25,680 nucleotides of DNA from JBPRGH01 sp051418055 (GTDB taxonomy: Bacteria > Bacteroidota > Bacteroidia > Cytophagales > Cyclobacteriaceae). This document shows positions 15,161 through 24,104 of this stretch, piece by piece. The first letter of the stretch is position 1; each line of letters begins with the position of its first letter. The notes under the pieces were generated by a model. That model ran no database searches. It worked only from the letters and a program-made list of their open reading frames with translations, and was not told where the DNA came from. The translations under genes were made by a program, and so were the position numbers. Location: contig JBPRGH010000080.1 in the NCBI GenBank assembly GCA_051418055.1, forward strand, positions 1 to 25,680, in the 5' to 3' direction.

Positions 15161-17136
15161 AAATAAAAATAATCCTACTAGGGATGTTACTTCTGAGCTT
15201 CAATTTGATTTCTCAGGATCGACCCGTGGAATTCGGGAAATTAAACCCTGAAGACCTTCAACTTCAGCAGTATGATAAAGATCCGGAAGCTGAGGCTGTT
15301 ATTTTATTTGATAAAGGTGAATCTTCTTTTTTTGAGAAAGAGGTAGGAAATTACATTCAGCTATACATTAGGTTTACGCGCACCAAGCGAATTAAAATTC
15401 TTGATAATGCAGGAGTAAAGTATGCTGAAGTTACCATTCCATATTATTCAGAAGGCTATGGTTCCTCAGAAAGTATCAATGATCTTGAGGCTCATACATA
15501 TAACATTGAAAATAACCAGGTGATAAAGACAGAGTTGGATAAAAAGGCTGTTTTTGAGGAACAGATAAATGAGAGGTGGCATGTAAAAAAATTTGCCTTT
15601 CCAAATGTAAAAAAAGGATCAATTATTGAATTCACGTATGAACTTCAAACTCCCTTTCATTTTAATTTGCCTGATTGGGAATTTCAAAGCCGTATACCTA
15701 CCCTTTATAGTGAATATGTAGTAAAGCTAACACCATTTTACGAATATGTATTTATTGCTCAGGGTATCACTAAATTTGACTATCACAACTCTGAATTAAG
15801 CTTACATAAACGCAGGTTTCGCATTGTTAATGGGGCTGAATATAAAGATATGGTACATACATATATAATGAAGGATGTACCGGCATTTAAAGACGAAGCA
15901 TATATAACTTCAGCTAATGATTACATCATGAAGCTTGACTTTCAGCTGTCTAAATACCATAGCCCGAGAGGAGGAAGCAGAGAGATAATGAGTACATGGT
16001 CTGCATTGAATGATGAGTTTCTTAAGCATGATAAAATTGGAAAATATATAAAAAAGAGTGGTAAGTATGCTGGCCAGATATTAGAATCAGAGCTGAAACT
16101 GCAGGATGGAAATGACCTGGAAAAAGCTGAACAAATCATTAATTATGTGAAAAAGAGTTTTAGATGGAATGGTAGTCAGTCAAAATATGCTTCAAAAACA
16201 CCAAAAGAATTTATTGAGACAAAGACAGGCAATATTGCCAATATAAATCTCTTTTTAATATCAATGCTTAATGAAGCAGGAATAGAGGCTCATCCTGTTA
16301 TATCAAGTACGCGCGACCATAAAAAGTTAAATATTAATTACCCTTTCGAGCATTTCTTTAATTACCTGCTGGTATTGGTAAAAGTTGGCAACCAGTCATT
16401 CCTGACAGATGCTTCTGAGCCCCTACTTTCTTTTACAAGGATACCTACACGATGCATTAATGAACAGGGGCTCGTTTTGAAAAAAGAGGGGTCATTTTGG
16501 GTAGACCTGTATAATAATTTAATATCATTAGATAATAAAACTATGAATATTGACATTGATGCGGAGGCATTAACAGCTAATGTTCGGGTAAATTCCCAAT
16601 CGACAGAGTTTTTATCTTATGAAGTCAAGAGAAAATTCTTAAATGATTCTGTTAAAATAGAAGAGGACCTTCTAAAGAATGGGTTTATTGAAGTTGGAAA
16701 TATTTCCACCTTAAATTATAACCGGCCTAATTTGCCGTATGTAATAAACTATGAAGGAACAATAAACATTGATCGAATCGGAAACAAATTAGCAGTTTCT
16801 CAATTTTTAGGTTTTCCGATCAGGGAAAATAAGCTCATCGAAAAAACCAGGTCCTATCCGATAGATATGGTATTTGCTCAATCCAGGTCTTTAATTTCTA
16901 CTGTGACAATCCCTGAAGGTTATAAAGTTATAAGTATTCCTGAATCATTTAAAGTAGATAATGATCTTGCTACAGTGAAGCTTGAATTTCAATCAGTTGA
17001 TAATGTTGTAAAAGGAAGTGCAGTCTATTCGTTCAAAAAGGCTGTTTATGAACCTCATGAATATGCCAGGATCAAACATTATATTGATAATATTGTAAAA
17101 AGATTTAATGAACAGGTAGTATTTGAAAAAATTTAA
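15157..17136 (+). CDS. Exported DUF3857/transglutaminase-fold protein lacking Cys and His
   Basis: A 659-residue paralogue of the preceding protein, with a signal peptide (MKIKIILLGMLLLSFNLIS, cut near residue 20). The DUF3857 part spans ~45-250. The transglutaminase-like fold lies at ~290-425, but where active members have GxCAxIN it reads GNIANIN (I360), and the His position in 'FFNYLLV' is Tyr403; only the Asp in 'FLTDASE' (D418) remains. It should therefore be catalytically dead and serve as a binding or scaffold partner of the active paralogue, with which it is translationally coupled. Pairing with an active enzyme is inference from gene order. A bidirectional terminator follows. Confidence 0.8.
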   Translation: MKIKIILLGMLLLSFNLISQDRPVEFGKLNPEDLQLQQYDKDPEAEAVILFDKGESSFFEKEVGNYIQLYIRFTRTKRIKILDNAGVKYAEVTIPYYSEGYGSSESINDLEAHTYNIENNQVIKTELDKKAVFEEQINERWHVKKFAFPNVKKGSIIEFTYELQTPFHFNLPDWEFQSRIPTLYSEYVVKLTPFYEYVFIAQGITKFDYHNSELSLHKRRFRIVNGAEYKDMVHTYIMKDVPAFKDEAYITSANDYIMKLDFQLSKYHSPRGGSREIMSTWSALNDEFLKHDKIGKYIKKSGKYAGQILESELKLQDGNDLEKAEQIINYVKKSFRWNGSQSKYASKTPKEFIETKTGNIANINLFLISMLNEAGIEAHPVISSTRDHKKLNINYPFEHFFNYLLVLVKVGNQSFLTDASEPLLSFTRIPTRCINEQGLVLKKEGSFWVDLYNNLISLDNKTMNIDIDAEALTANVRVNSQSTEFLSYEVKRKFLNDSVKIEEDLLKNGFIEVGNISTLNYNRPNLPYVINYEGTINIDRIGNKLAVSQFLGFPIRENKLIEKTRSYPIDMVFAQSRSLISTVTIPEGYKVISIPESFKVDNDLATVKLEFQSVDNVVKGSAVYSFKKAVYEPHEYARIKHYIDNIVKRFNEQVVFEKI

Positions 17137-17193
17137 ATAATTAAATAAGAATTTTCTGCCCTATTTCCAGTATAGCTTCTGAGCTTCGGCAAT

Positions 17194-17226
17194 AAAAAAA
17201 GGCTACCCTTTGGCAGCCTTTTTTTA
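17194..17226. terminator. Bidirectional terminator between the DUF3857 pair and clpX
   Basis: AAAAAAAGGCTACC, loop CTTT, GGCAGCCTTTTTTT. The stem has one A-C mismatch and carries an A run on its left and a T run on its right, so it can end both the plus-strand DUF3857 operon and the minus-strand clpX transcript. Confidence 0.85.
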
Positions 17227-17243
17227 TCTACTAATTAATCCCT

Positions 17244-18476
17244 TTACGCCACTTTTAACTTGGAGTATTTTGATTTATTGAATTTCTCTTCTGCATAAGC
17301 CCTGTTGATCACAAGTTTTTGTTTACCGTCATTGGAAGGCATCTCAAACATGGCATCGTTAACAATTGCCTCACAAATACTTCTTAAACCTCTTGCACCA
17401 AGTTTAAACTCAACTGCTTTTTCAACAATAAAATCCAGCGCACCGGGTTTAACATCAACCTCAATGTCTTCCATTGCAAAAAGTTTATGATATTGCTTTA
17501 TCAAAGCATTTTTAGGTTTCGTTAATATCAACTTCAGCGTTTCTTGATTCAGAGGATCCAAATGTGTAACTACCGGCAGTCGACCTATCAACTCAGGAAT
17601 CAATCCAAAACTTTTAAGGTCCTGTGCTGAAATATACTGCAGTAGGTTTTCTTCATCAGATGCTGTAAGTGATAAGCTGTTCCCTGAACCAAAACCCAGC
17701 GGTCTTGTATTCATTCTCCGGGCAATATGCTTACTTATACCGTCAAATGCACCACCACAAATGAAGAGGATATTTTCTGTGTTTACATTGATCATTTTCT
17801 GATCCGGGTGTTTACGCCCGCCCTGTGGGGGAACATTTACAGAAGTACCTTCCAAAAGTTTTAGTAATGCCTGCTGTACACCTTCTCCACTTACATCTCT
17901 TGTTATAGATGGATTGTCTGATTTACGAGCAATTTTATCAAGCTCATCAATATAAACAATACCGCGCTGAGCAGCATCCACATCATAATCAGCAGCTTGT
18001 AATAAGCGGGTGAGGATACTTTCCACATCTTCACCTACATATCCTGCTTCCGTAAGTACGGTAGCATCGGCAATACAAAAAGGCACCTGGAGCATTCTCG
18101 CCAGTGTTCTTGCCAGATAAGTTTTACCGGTACCTGTTTCACCTACCATAATGATATTTGATTTTTCAATATTTATATCATCATTGCTGGTTTTCTGCAT
18201 CAGGCGTTTGTAATGATTATAAACCGCTACAGAAAGCACCTTTTTTGCCTCATCCTGACCGATTACATATTCGTCCAGGAATTTTTTCATTTCTACGGGC
18301 TTAATAAGATTGAACTGCGGAGCCCCTCCTTTTGGTTGCTTCGTTTTCTGCTCTTCACTCAGTATCTGATTGGCCTGCGATATACACTTATCACATATAT
18401 GTGCATGTATGCCGGAGATCATCAGATCCACCTCTTTTTTATTTCTCCCACAAAAGGAACAGGTAACTTCTGCCAT
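17244..18476 (-). CDS. clpX: ATP-dependent Clp protease unfoldase subunit ClpX
   Basis: A 410-residue AAA+ unfoldase that recognises tagged proteins, unfolds them and feeds them to ClpP in the cytoplasm. All hallmarks are present: the N-terminal zinc-binding domain with Cys6, Cys9, Cys28 and Cys31; Walker A GETGTGKT at 112-119; pore-1 loop GYVGED at 145-150; Walker B IVYIDELDK with D177 and E178; the RKH loop at 221-223; and a ClpP-docking loop of the IGF type, here LGF at 260-262. The length is normal for the family (about 410-425). It lies 6 bases downstream of clpP and is clearly cotranscribed with it. Confidence 0.97.
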   Translation of the reverse strand: MAEVTCSFCGRNKKEVDLMISGIHAHICDKCISQANQILSEEQKTKQPKGGAPQFNLIKPVEMKKFLDEYVIGQDEAKKVLSVAVYNHYKRLMQKTSNDDINIEKSNIIMVGETGTGKTYLARTLARMLQVPFCIADATVLTEAGYVGEDVESILTRLLQAADYDVDAAQRGIVYIDELDKIARKSDNPSITRDVSGEGVQQALLKLLEGTSVNVPPQGGRKHPDQKMINVNTENILFICGGAFDGISKHIARRMNTRPLGFGSGNSLSLTASDEENLLQYISAQDLKSFGLIPELIGRLPVVTHLDPLNQETLKLILTKPKNALIKQYHKLFAMEDIEVDVKPGALDFIVEKAVEFKLGARGLRSICEAIVNDAMFEMPSNDGKQKLVINRAYAEEKFNKSKYSKLKVA

Positions 18477-18482
18477 TATATT

Positions 18483-19154
18483 TTATTTCTTTTTATTTAA
18501 TACTTCATCAATCAGGCCATAATCACGTGCTGCTTCTGCGCGCATCCAGTAATCACGATCTGAATCTTTTTCAATTTTATCATAATCCTGCCCACTATGT
18601 TGAGCAAGAATAGTATATAGGTCTTTTTTAACTTCCATTGTCTGGCGTAAAGAGATCTCCATATCCGATGCCTGTCCTTGCATAGCACTCATTGGCTGAT
18701 GAATCATCACGCGGGCATGCGGTAATGCAGAACGCTTTTTCTCATGCCCTGCAGCTAATAAAACAGCGCCCATTGAAGCGGCAAGCCCTGTACAAATAGT
18801 TGCTACATCAGGATTTACATACTGCATGGTATCATATATACCTAATCCTGCATAAACGGAACCACCAGGGCTATTAATATACATGATAATATCTTTTTTA
18901 GGATCACTGGATTCCAAAAATAGCAGCTGTGCGGTAATGATATTCGCGATCTGATCATTAATACCCATTCCTAAAAATATTATACGATCAGAAATAAGAC
19001 GGGTGAATACATCAATAGCCCGGAAATTACCAGGACGCTCCTCAATCACATACTGCGTCATGTTTTCGATATCTGTTGCATAATCATCAAATGTGTGACC
19101 GCTAATGCCGGCATGCTTTACTGCATATTTTCGGAATTCTTCTTTATTCATCAT
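18483..19154 (-). CDS. clpP: ATP-dependent Clp protease proteolytic subunit ClpP
   Basis: A 223-residue serine protease that forms the 14-mer chamber of the ClpXP degradation machine. The catalytic triad is S127 in 'GLAASMGAV', H152 in 'MIHQP' and D201 in 'DSDRDYWM'. The oxyanion strand 'SPGGSVYAG' is intact. The N-terminus has about 30 extra residues before the conserved body, likely a propeptide that is processed. Two adjacent ATG codons (19154, 19151) can both serve as start. It lies between tig and clpX, the classic order tig-clpP-clpX, but a terminator at 19274-19302 separates it from tig, so clpPX probably has its own promoter in 19155-19273. Confidence 0.97.
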   Translation of the reverse strand: MMNKEEFRKYAVKHAGISGHTFDDYATDIENMTQYVIEERPGNFRAIDVFTRLISDRIIFLGMGINDQIANIITAQLLFLESSDPKKDIIMYINSPGGSVYAGLGIYDTMQYVNPDVATICTGLAASMGAVLLAAGHEKKRSALPHARVMIHQPMSAMQGQASDMEISLRQTMEVKKDLYTILAQHSGQDYDKIEKDSDRDYWMRAEAARDYGLIDEVLNKKK

Positions 19155-19273
19155 AGGATTTTTATTATTGTATTACCTCAATTTTACTAATTATTTCAGG
19201 CATTGAGCCCCGGTAAATTTATCAATTATCAATTGATTTATTCGTTATTCAGCTCAAAAAGGTTTTATAATAA

Positions 19274-19302
19274 TGAAAAAGCCCTTAAAATTTAAGGGCT
19301 CC
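19274..19302 (-). terminator. Rho-independent terminator after tig
   Basis: Read on the minus strand: AGCCCTTA, loop AATTT (or a longer stem using A/T pairs), TAAGGGCT and then TTTTT. It lies about 25 bases past the tig stop codon and separates tig from clpPX transcription. Confidence 0.82.
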
Positions 19303-19327
19303 ATCACTTAACTTTATAAACCGCGAT

Positions 19328-20662
19328 TTAGTTCGAGGCAATTTTTTTAAACTCCTCTACATCTATATTTTTTTCCGTTAGAGTGATATTTTCTTTTATA
19401 AAATCCATGATCCTTTCCTGCATCACCTGATTATATACCTGCATATAATTCTTGCCGTCCTGTCCTTTAAGGTAATTATCCGCAAATGAATCTAAATTAT
19501 CACCAAGCTGCTGTGCTACAGCAGGGCCACCCAATTGCTGGATGATCATTTCCTTTGCTTTACCCTTTACATCTTCATGCTCAGCCTTTATGTCCTTATC
19601 CGTTGCGATACGGTTAGTGATAAGGTCCCACTTCATATCTTTCAGGTACTGATCGTAATTCTTTTCCACCTCTTCTTTAGAAAGCTTCCCTTCATTGCTT
19701 TCTACCAGCCAGTTTTTCAGGAATTCATCAGGAGTATTGACTTTTGTTTTTTCTATAAAGTGATTTCTGATATCACGCTCCAGGAGATATTCAGTTTCAC
19801 GGTTATAATTCTCCTCAATAGTAGTCTTTATCTTATCACGGAAGGCTTTTTCATCTTCCACTACACCTTTTCCAAATGTTTTATCAAAAAGCTCCTGGTT
19901 TACTTCAGCAGGTTCGGTATGATGTACTTTCTTAATCGTAAGGCTGAATTTTCCTTTCAGATCTTTTGCTTCTTCAGCAGGGATATCAAGAAGTGATGAA
20001 AGTGTGTTTTCGTCTTTTATTGCTTTTGCTAACTCAACCTCTATAGTCTGTTCAACCTTAGCTCCGATAAATTCCTTTTGATATTTCTTTTCAACCTCTT
20101 CAAGCTGGATCTGACCTTCACCTTTTAGCTCACCGTCTTTCTGAACAGCCTCTACTTCAACAGCATCACCTTCGGCCACAGTATCAGGATGAGAATGCGG
20201 TCCAAACTGCTTGCGCAGGTTGTCGATTGTCTCGTCAATTACTTTTTTATCAGCCTCTATTTTATATTTCTTCAGCTTAACTTTTGGAGAAACATCATAG
20301 TCGAACTCATCAACGAGACCGATATCATATTTAAAGGTTAACTCTTTCTGATTTTCCCAGTCAATATTTTTTACAGACTCACGATCGGGAAGAGGGTCAC
20401 CCAAAATCTTCAGGTTATTTTCTTTTATATAATCTGTCAGTGATTTTGAAAGCACCTGATTGACCTCTTCTACCTTTATAGAAGTGCCGTACATTCTTTT
20501 AATGATGCCGGGAGGTACCTTTCCGGGACGGAAACCTTTTATGTTTGCTTTTTTTGCATAATCACGAATTTTTTCATCAACCTTTGGTTGATAATCATCC
20601 TGATTTAATGTAATTTTAATAGAGCCCTCAATAGGGGACTTTTTGTCTAACTGGATATCCAA
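19328..20662 (-). CDS. tig: Trigger factor, ribosome-associated chaperone
   Basis: A 444-residue trigger factor that binds the ribosome at the exit tunnel and shields nascent chains. The ribosome-docking signature GFRPGKVP is at residues 43-50 of the N-terminal domain. A diverged FKBP-like domain spans ~150-240. The long helical C-terminal arm domain (~255-430) ends in LTEKNIDVEEFKKI. The length fits (about 430-450). The start is TTG at 20662-20660: an in-frame TAA lies only one codon upstream and no ATG lies nearby, so a non-ATG start is forced. The start is only about 35 bases after the terminator of tRNA-Leu on the same strand, which leaves little room for a separate promoter. Confidence 0.95.
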   Translation of the reverse strand: MDIQLDKKSPIEGSIKITLNQDDYQPKVDEKIRDYAKKANIKGFRPGKVPPGIIKRMYGTSIKVEEVNQVLSKSLTDYIKENNLKILGDPLPDRESVKNIDWENQKELTFKYDIGLVDEFDYDVSPKVKLKKYKIEADKKVIDETIDNLRKQFGPHSHPDTVAEGDAVEVEAVQKDGELKGEGQIQLEEVEKKYQKEFIGAKVEQTIEVELAKAIKDENTLSSLLDIPAEEAKDLKGKFSLTIKKVHHTEPAEVNQELFDKTFGKGVVEDEKAFRDKIKTTIEENYNRETEYLLERDIRNHFIEKTKVNTPDEFLKNWLVESNEGKLSKEEVEKNYDQYLKDMKWDLITNRIATDKDIKAEHEDVKGKAKEMIIQQLGGPAVAQQLGDNLDSFADNYLKGQDGKNYMQVYNQVMQERIMDFIKENITLTEKNIDVEEFKKIASN

Positions 20663-20696
20663 AGCTTAATCAGATTTAAATGAATGTTTATAAACT

Positions 20697-20733
20697 AAAA
20701 ACCCCCAATCTTGCTGTCGGCAAGATTGAGGGC
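20697..20733 (-). terminator. Rho-independent terminator of tRNA-Leu
   Basis: Read on the minus strand: CCCTCAATCTTGC, loop CGACA, GCAAGATTGGGGG, then TTTTT. This 13-bp stem with one G-T pair is strong. It follows the tRNA 3' end by about 14 bases. Because tig begins just after it, tig expression may depend on readthrough. Confidence 0.88.
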
Positions 20734-20746
20734 TGGTATTTCTTAG

Positions 20747-20828
20747 TGCGGATGGAGGGACTCGAACCCCCATGCCTCGCGGCGCTAGATCCTAAGTCTA
20801 GTGCGTCTACCAATTTCGCCACATCCGC
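20747..20828 (-). tRNA. tRNA-Leu (anticodon UAG)
   Basis: An 82-nt tRNA on the minus strand. The acceptor stem GCGGATG pairs with CATCCGC. The D-arm contains TGGTAGACGCA. The anticodon stem CTAGA/TCTAG closes the loop CTTAGGA with anticodon TAG. A long variable arm (CGCCGCGAGGCA region) marks it as class II tRNA. The T-arm reads GGGTTCGAGTCCC. The terminal CCA is not encoded. A promoter at 20930-20962 and a terminator at 20697-20733 bracket it. Confidence 0.96.
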
Positions 20829-20929
20829 AAAAATGATTTTAATCAAACCCTGCTACCAGACCCTTATTTCGTGCCTTGGCAGGATAACATCACCAATTAT
20901 CTCGTTTCGTTTACTTAAAAATTGGAGTG

Positions 20930-20962
20930 CAAATCTAGAAAAAAAATTTTTATTAGATCAAA
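20930..20962 (-). promoter_or_regulatory. Promoter of tRNA-Leu
   Basis: On the minus strand: TTTG at 20962-20959, a 21-base spacer, and TAGATTTG at 20937-20930, a full match to the TAnnTTTG element. It is followed by CACTCC, the same bases that follow the -7 element of the promoter at 25564-25594. Transcription would start near 20923, giving a ~95-nt leader before the tRNA. The leader contains a hairpin built on CCTGC/GCAGG. Confidence 0.78.
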
Positions 20963-21005
20963 TTTTTATAAAAATTTGTTTAAAAAATAAATAATAATTC
21001 CTCTT

Positions 21006-23240
21006 ATGCTGGTTGTTGATCTGGAAGAAGAAAAGAAAGAAATCGTAAGAAGATATCGCAGGCTGTTACGAAAAGCAAAACCCTTTCTTAAGGAAGGGGA
21101 TACTAAAATAATAAAAAAGGCTTTTAATACCTCACTTGAAGCGCATAAAGAGATGCGCCGAAAATCAGGTGAACCTTATATTTACCACCCGCTGTCCGTG
21201 GCTCAGATATGTGTTGAGGAAATAGGCCTGGGTACTACAAGTATTGTTGCGGCTTTATTACATGATGTAGTTGAAGACACTGAAGTAGAGCTCGAGGATA
21301 TTAAACGTGACTTTGGTTCAAAAGTGGCCAGGATTATTGATGGTCTCACCAAAATCAGTGGGGTTTTTGAACATGGGAGCTCACAGCAGGCGGAGAATTT
21401 CCGTAAAATGCTTTTCACACTCTCCGATGATGTACGTGTAATCCTGATCAAGCTGGCCGACCGGCTACATAATATGCGTACCCTCGGCAGCATGCCAAAT
21501 ACCAAACAGTTAAAAATTGCATCAGAAACAATTTTTTTATATGCCCCCCTGGCTCATCGTCTTGGACTATATACTATAAAATCTGAGCTTGAAGATCTTT
21601 ATCTTCGTTATGCAGAGGGAGAGAAATATCGGGAAATCGCAAATAAAATTGATGCTACCAAAGATCTAAGGTCCAAGTTTATCAAAAGTTTTATGCGCCC
21701 TATTCAGGGTGAGCTTAACAGACATGGATTTAATTATATAATTAAAGGACGGCCAAAATCCATACATTCTATATGGGATAAGATGAAGAATCAGAATGTT
21801 CCCTTCGAGGAAATTTATGATCTTTTTGCCATTCGGATCATACTCGACACACCTCAGGAGCAGGAAAAAGCAGCATGCTGGCAGGTATATTCCATAGTCA
21901 CGGATTTTTATAAGCCTAATCCAGACAGGTTAAGAGACTGGATCAGTACGCCTAAAGCCAATGGATATGAGTCATTACATACAACTGTAATGGCTAAAAA
22001 TGGCCAGTGGGTAGAGGTACAGATCCGCACCCGGCGTATGGATGAAATTGCAGAGAAAGGATATGCCGCACATTGGAAATATAAAGATAATGCGACACCA
22101 CAGGAGTCAGGTCTGGATCAGTGGATATCAAAAGTAAGGGATACTCTGGAGCAGAATGATACCAGTGCCCTGGAATTTGTGGATGATTTTCGCGGCAACC
22201 TTTTTCATGAGGAAGTTTTTGTCTTTACTCCTAAGGGTGAACTCAAAACATTGCCCAATGGAGCAACTGCTTTAGATTTTGCATTTGAGATCCATACGGA
22301 AGTTGGAGCGAGATGTATCGGTGCCAAAATAAATCAGAAGCTGGTACCAATAAATTATACATTAAAAAATGGAGATCAGGTGGAGATTCTTACTTCTTCA
22401 AAGCAAAAGCCGAATGAAGACTGGCTTCGTTTTGTAGTTACTTCCAAAGCCAGGTCTAAGATAAAGGAAGAGCTAAAGGAGAGTAAAAAAGTCATTGGAG
22501 ATGAGGGTAAAGAGATCCTTCACAGAAAATTAAGGAAACTGAAACTGGAGCCTTCCTATGATTTGTACGAACGCATTAGGGTATTTTTTAACCTTCCAAG
22601 TCAGCTTGATCTATTTTATAATATAGGTATAGGGAAAATTACCGCCAAAGACCTCAGGGAATTTAAGGAATTTAAACCCACAGAAACTATTAAAGGAAAG
22701 GATGTTGATACTATTGCCGGCGATGGTAAAATGCTGGAACGTGAGCTTGCAAGTATAAAGGGTAAGGAAAATGACCTTATCCTGATTGGTGAGGATATGG
22801 ATATTGTGGATTATAAACTTTCCAAATGCTGTAGCCCAATACCTGGAGATAATATTTTTGGATTTGTTACTGTAAGCGAAGGGATAAAAATTCATCGTAC
22901 TTCCTGCCCCAATGCTCCCGAATTACTGGCAAATCATGGTAATCGAATAGTAAAGGCAAAATGGGCATCACAGAGAGCCAAAGAATTCCTTGCCGGCCTT
23001 AAAATAATTGGTACTGACCGGGTAGGCCTTATTAATGACGTCTCTACTATAATAAGCAATGAGCTGAAGGTAAATATGCGTTCAATGTCTATTTCTACAG
23101 AATCAGGTATTTTTGAAGGAGACATTATGTTATATGTCAATCATACCAGCCATCTTGATCTGCTTCTGCAAAAGCTGGAAAAGGTAGATGGGGTAGTAAA
23201 AGTATCCCGTTATGAATACCTCGAGGAGAAGACGAAGTAA
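21006..23240 (+). CDS. Bifunctional (p)ppGpp synthetase/hydrolase, RelA/SpoT family
   Basis: A 744-residue long RSH enzyme that makes and destroys (p)ppGpp, the alarmone of the stringent response. The hydrolase HD domain is intact: H61 in 'IYHPLSVA', H86-D87 in 'LLHDVVEDT', and 'LADRLHNMRTL' at 150-160. The synthetase domain is also intact: 'GRPKSIHSIWDKM' at 248-260, 'YDLFAIRI' with D272, 'PKANGYESLHT' at 316-326, and 'VEVQIRT' with E337. A TGS domain follows (FVFTPKGELKTLPNGATALD, ~400-455), then a Cys-rich segment (KLSKCCSPIPGD, TSCPNAPEL) and a C-terminal ACT domain. Both active sites look competent, so it is probably the main RSH of the cell. The 46-base gap to fur contains a promoter. 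Confidence 0.95.
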   Translation: MLVVDLEEEKKEIVRRYRRLLRKAKPFLKEGDTKIIKKAFNTSLEAHKEMRRKSGEPYIYHPLSVAQICVEEIGLGTTSIVAALLHDVVEDTEVELEDIKRDFGSKVARIIDGLTKISGVFEHGSSQQAENFRKMLFTLSDDVRVILIKLADRLHNMRTLGSMPNTKQLKIASETIFLYAPLAHRLGLYTIKSELEDLYLRYAEGEKYREIANKIDATKDLRSKFIKSFMRPIQGELNRHGFNYIIKGRPKSIHSIWDKMKNQNVPFEEIYDLFAIRIILDTPQEQEKAACWQVYSIVTDFYKPNPDRLRDWISTPKANGYESLHTTVMAKNGQWVEVQIRTRRMDEIAEKGYAAHWKYKDNATPQESGLDQWISKVRDTLEQNDTSALEFVDDFRGNLFHEEVFVFTPKGELKTLPNGATALDFAFEIHTEVGARCIGAKINQKLVPINYTLKNGDQVEILTSSKQKPNEDWLRFVVTSKARSKIKEELKESKKVIGDEGKEILHRKLRKLKLEPSYDLYERIRVFFNLPSQLDLFYNIGIGKITAKDLREFKEFKPTETIKGKDVDTIAGDGKMLERELASIKGKENDLILIGEDMDIVDYKLSKCCSPIPGDNIFGFVTVSEGIKIHRTSCPNAPELLANHGNRIVKAKWASQRAKEFLAGLKIIGTDRVGLINDVSTIISNELKVNMRSMSISTESGIFEGDIMLYVNHTSHLDLLLQKLEKVDGVVKVSRYEYLEEKTK

Positions 23241-23250
23241 TTTATCCTTG

Positions 23251-23258
23251 TATATTTG
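23251..23258 (+). promoter_or_regulatory. -7 promoter element upstream of fur
   Basis: TATATTTG is a full TAnnTTTG match, 28 bases before the GTG start of fur. No TTTG is seen at the expected -33 position, which falls in the end of the relA/spoT gene, so the call rests on the -7 element alone. It would allow fur-STAS-purA to be transcribed separately from relA/spoT. Confidence 0.4.
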
Positions 23259-23286
23259 TACTTTCATATAGAGAAAATTTTAACTA

Positions 23287-23754
23287 GTGGCTATTAACCC
23301 GAAAACATTTGAGGAGGTGAAGAAGATCTTTATCGCTTATTTAGAAAATAAAGGTCTGCGTAAAACACCGGAGCGGTATGCAATCCTGGAAGAAATCTAT
23401 TCTAAAGACGGTCATTTTGATGTGGAGTCGCTGTATATAAGCATGAAGAATAAAAATTACAGAGTTAGTCGTGCTACCGTTTATAATACTTTAGATCTAT
23501 TGGTGGAGTGTGACCTGGTTAGTAAGCATCAGTTTGGCCGGAATCTGGCACAATATGAAAAATCATATGGTTATAAGCAGCATGATCATCTTATATGTAC
23601 CGAATGTCATAAGGTTGTAGAATTTTGTGATCCCAGGATCCATAATATACAGACAATGGTTGGAGAGCTGCTTAACTTTAAGATCCTGCATCATTCATTG
23701 AACCTTTATGGAGTGTGTAGAGATTGCCAGGTCAAGATAAAAAGTGAAGAATAA
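23287..23754 (+). CDS. Fur-family transcriptional regulator
   Basis: A 155-residue metal-responsive repressor of the Fur/PerR/Zur family, acting as a DNA-binding dimer. The winged-helix N-terminus includes 'GLRKTPERYAILEEIY' and the recognition helix 'RVSRATVYNTLDLLVE'. The C-terminal dimerisation domain has the metal motif HDHLICTECHK and the two CxxC pairs of the structural zinc site (CTEC and CRDC). Fur, PerR and Zur cannot be separated by eye. The start is a GTG at 23287; a TAA lies two codons upstream and no nearby ATG is in frame. The gene ends 2 bases before the STAS gene, so they form one operon with purA. Linkage of a fur gene with purA recurs in Bacteroidota. Confidence 0.92.
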   Translation: MAINPKTFEEVKKIFIAYLENKGLRKTPERYAILEEIYSKDGHFDVESLYISMKNKNYRVSRATVYNTLDLLVECDLVSKHQFGRNLAQYEKSYGYKQHDHLICTECHKVVEFCDPRIHNIQTMVGELLNFKILHHSLNLYGVCRDCQVKIKSEE

Positions 23755-23756
23755 TA

Positions 23757-24104
23757 ATGAAATTTACTACGCACACAAAAAATGATGTTGTGTTTTTCAA
23801 TCTGTCAGGAGATCTTATTGGAGCACAGGATAGTTTTGAGATAATCAATGAAGCCAGCAACCATATTGAAGAAGGCAGGCTGAAGTGTATTATTGATATT
23901 TCAGAATTGAGATATATTAATAGTAGTGGTATTGGGATACTAATAACATTATTAACAAAATTCCGAAATAAAGGAGGAGAGGTATGTCTTTTGAACCCTT
24001 CGGAAAATGTTCAGAAATTATTAATCATTACAAAGCTAAATGCAATTTTCACTGTAGCCAACAGTGAGGAGGAAGCATTGGAGAAATTAAAAATCGTAGA
24101 ATAA
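23757..24104 (+). CDS. STAS-domain protein (anti-sigma factor antagonist type)
   Basis: A 115-residue single STAS domain, like SpoIIAA/RsbV. The regulatory loop reads YINSSGIGILITLL at ~53-66, with S56 and S57 as candidate phosphorylation sites; the usual Asp before the serines is Asn55, a frequent variant in this phylum. The C-terminal half (GGEVCLLNPSENVQKLLIITKL) matches the fold. In classic systems such a protein binds an anti-sigma kinase and frees its sigma factor when dephosphorylated. No kinase, phosphatase or sigma gene is next to it, so its partner is elsewhere. It follows fur by 2 bases, and its stop shares one base with the purA start (TAATG). Confidence 0.9.
   Translation: MKFTTHTKNDVVFFNLSGDLIGAQDSFEIINEASNHIEEGRLKCIIDISELRYINSSGIGILITLLTKFRNKGGEVCLLNPSENVQKLLIITKLNAIFTVANSEEEALEKLKIVE

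Noticed and set aside
19535..19996. 153-residue plus-strand frame opposite trigger factor
   Set aside because: Phe/Leu/Ile-rich antisense reading of a Lys/Glu-rich gene; no start context or family features.
20680..20994. 104-residue plus-strand frame across the tRNA
   Set aside because: It runs through the terminator and the complement of tRNA-Leu; structured RNA genes often leave such open frames.
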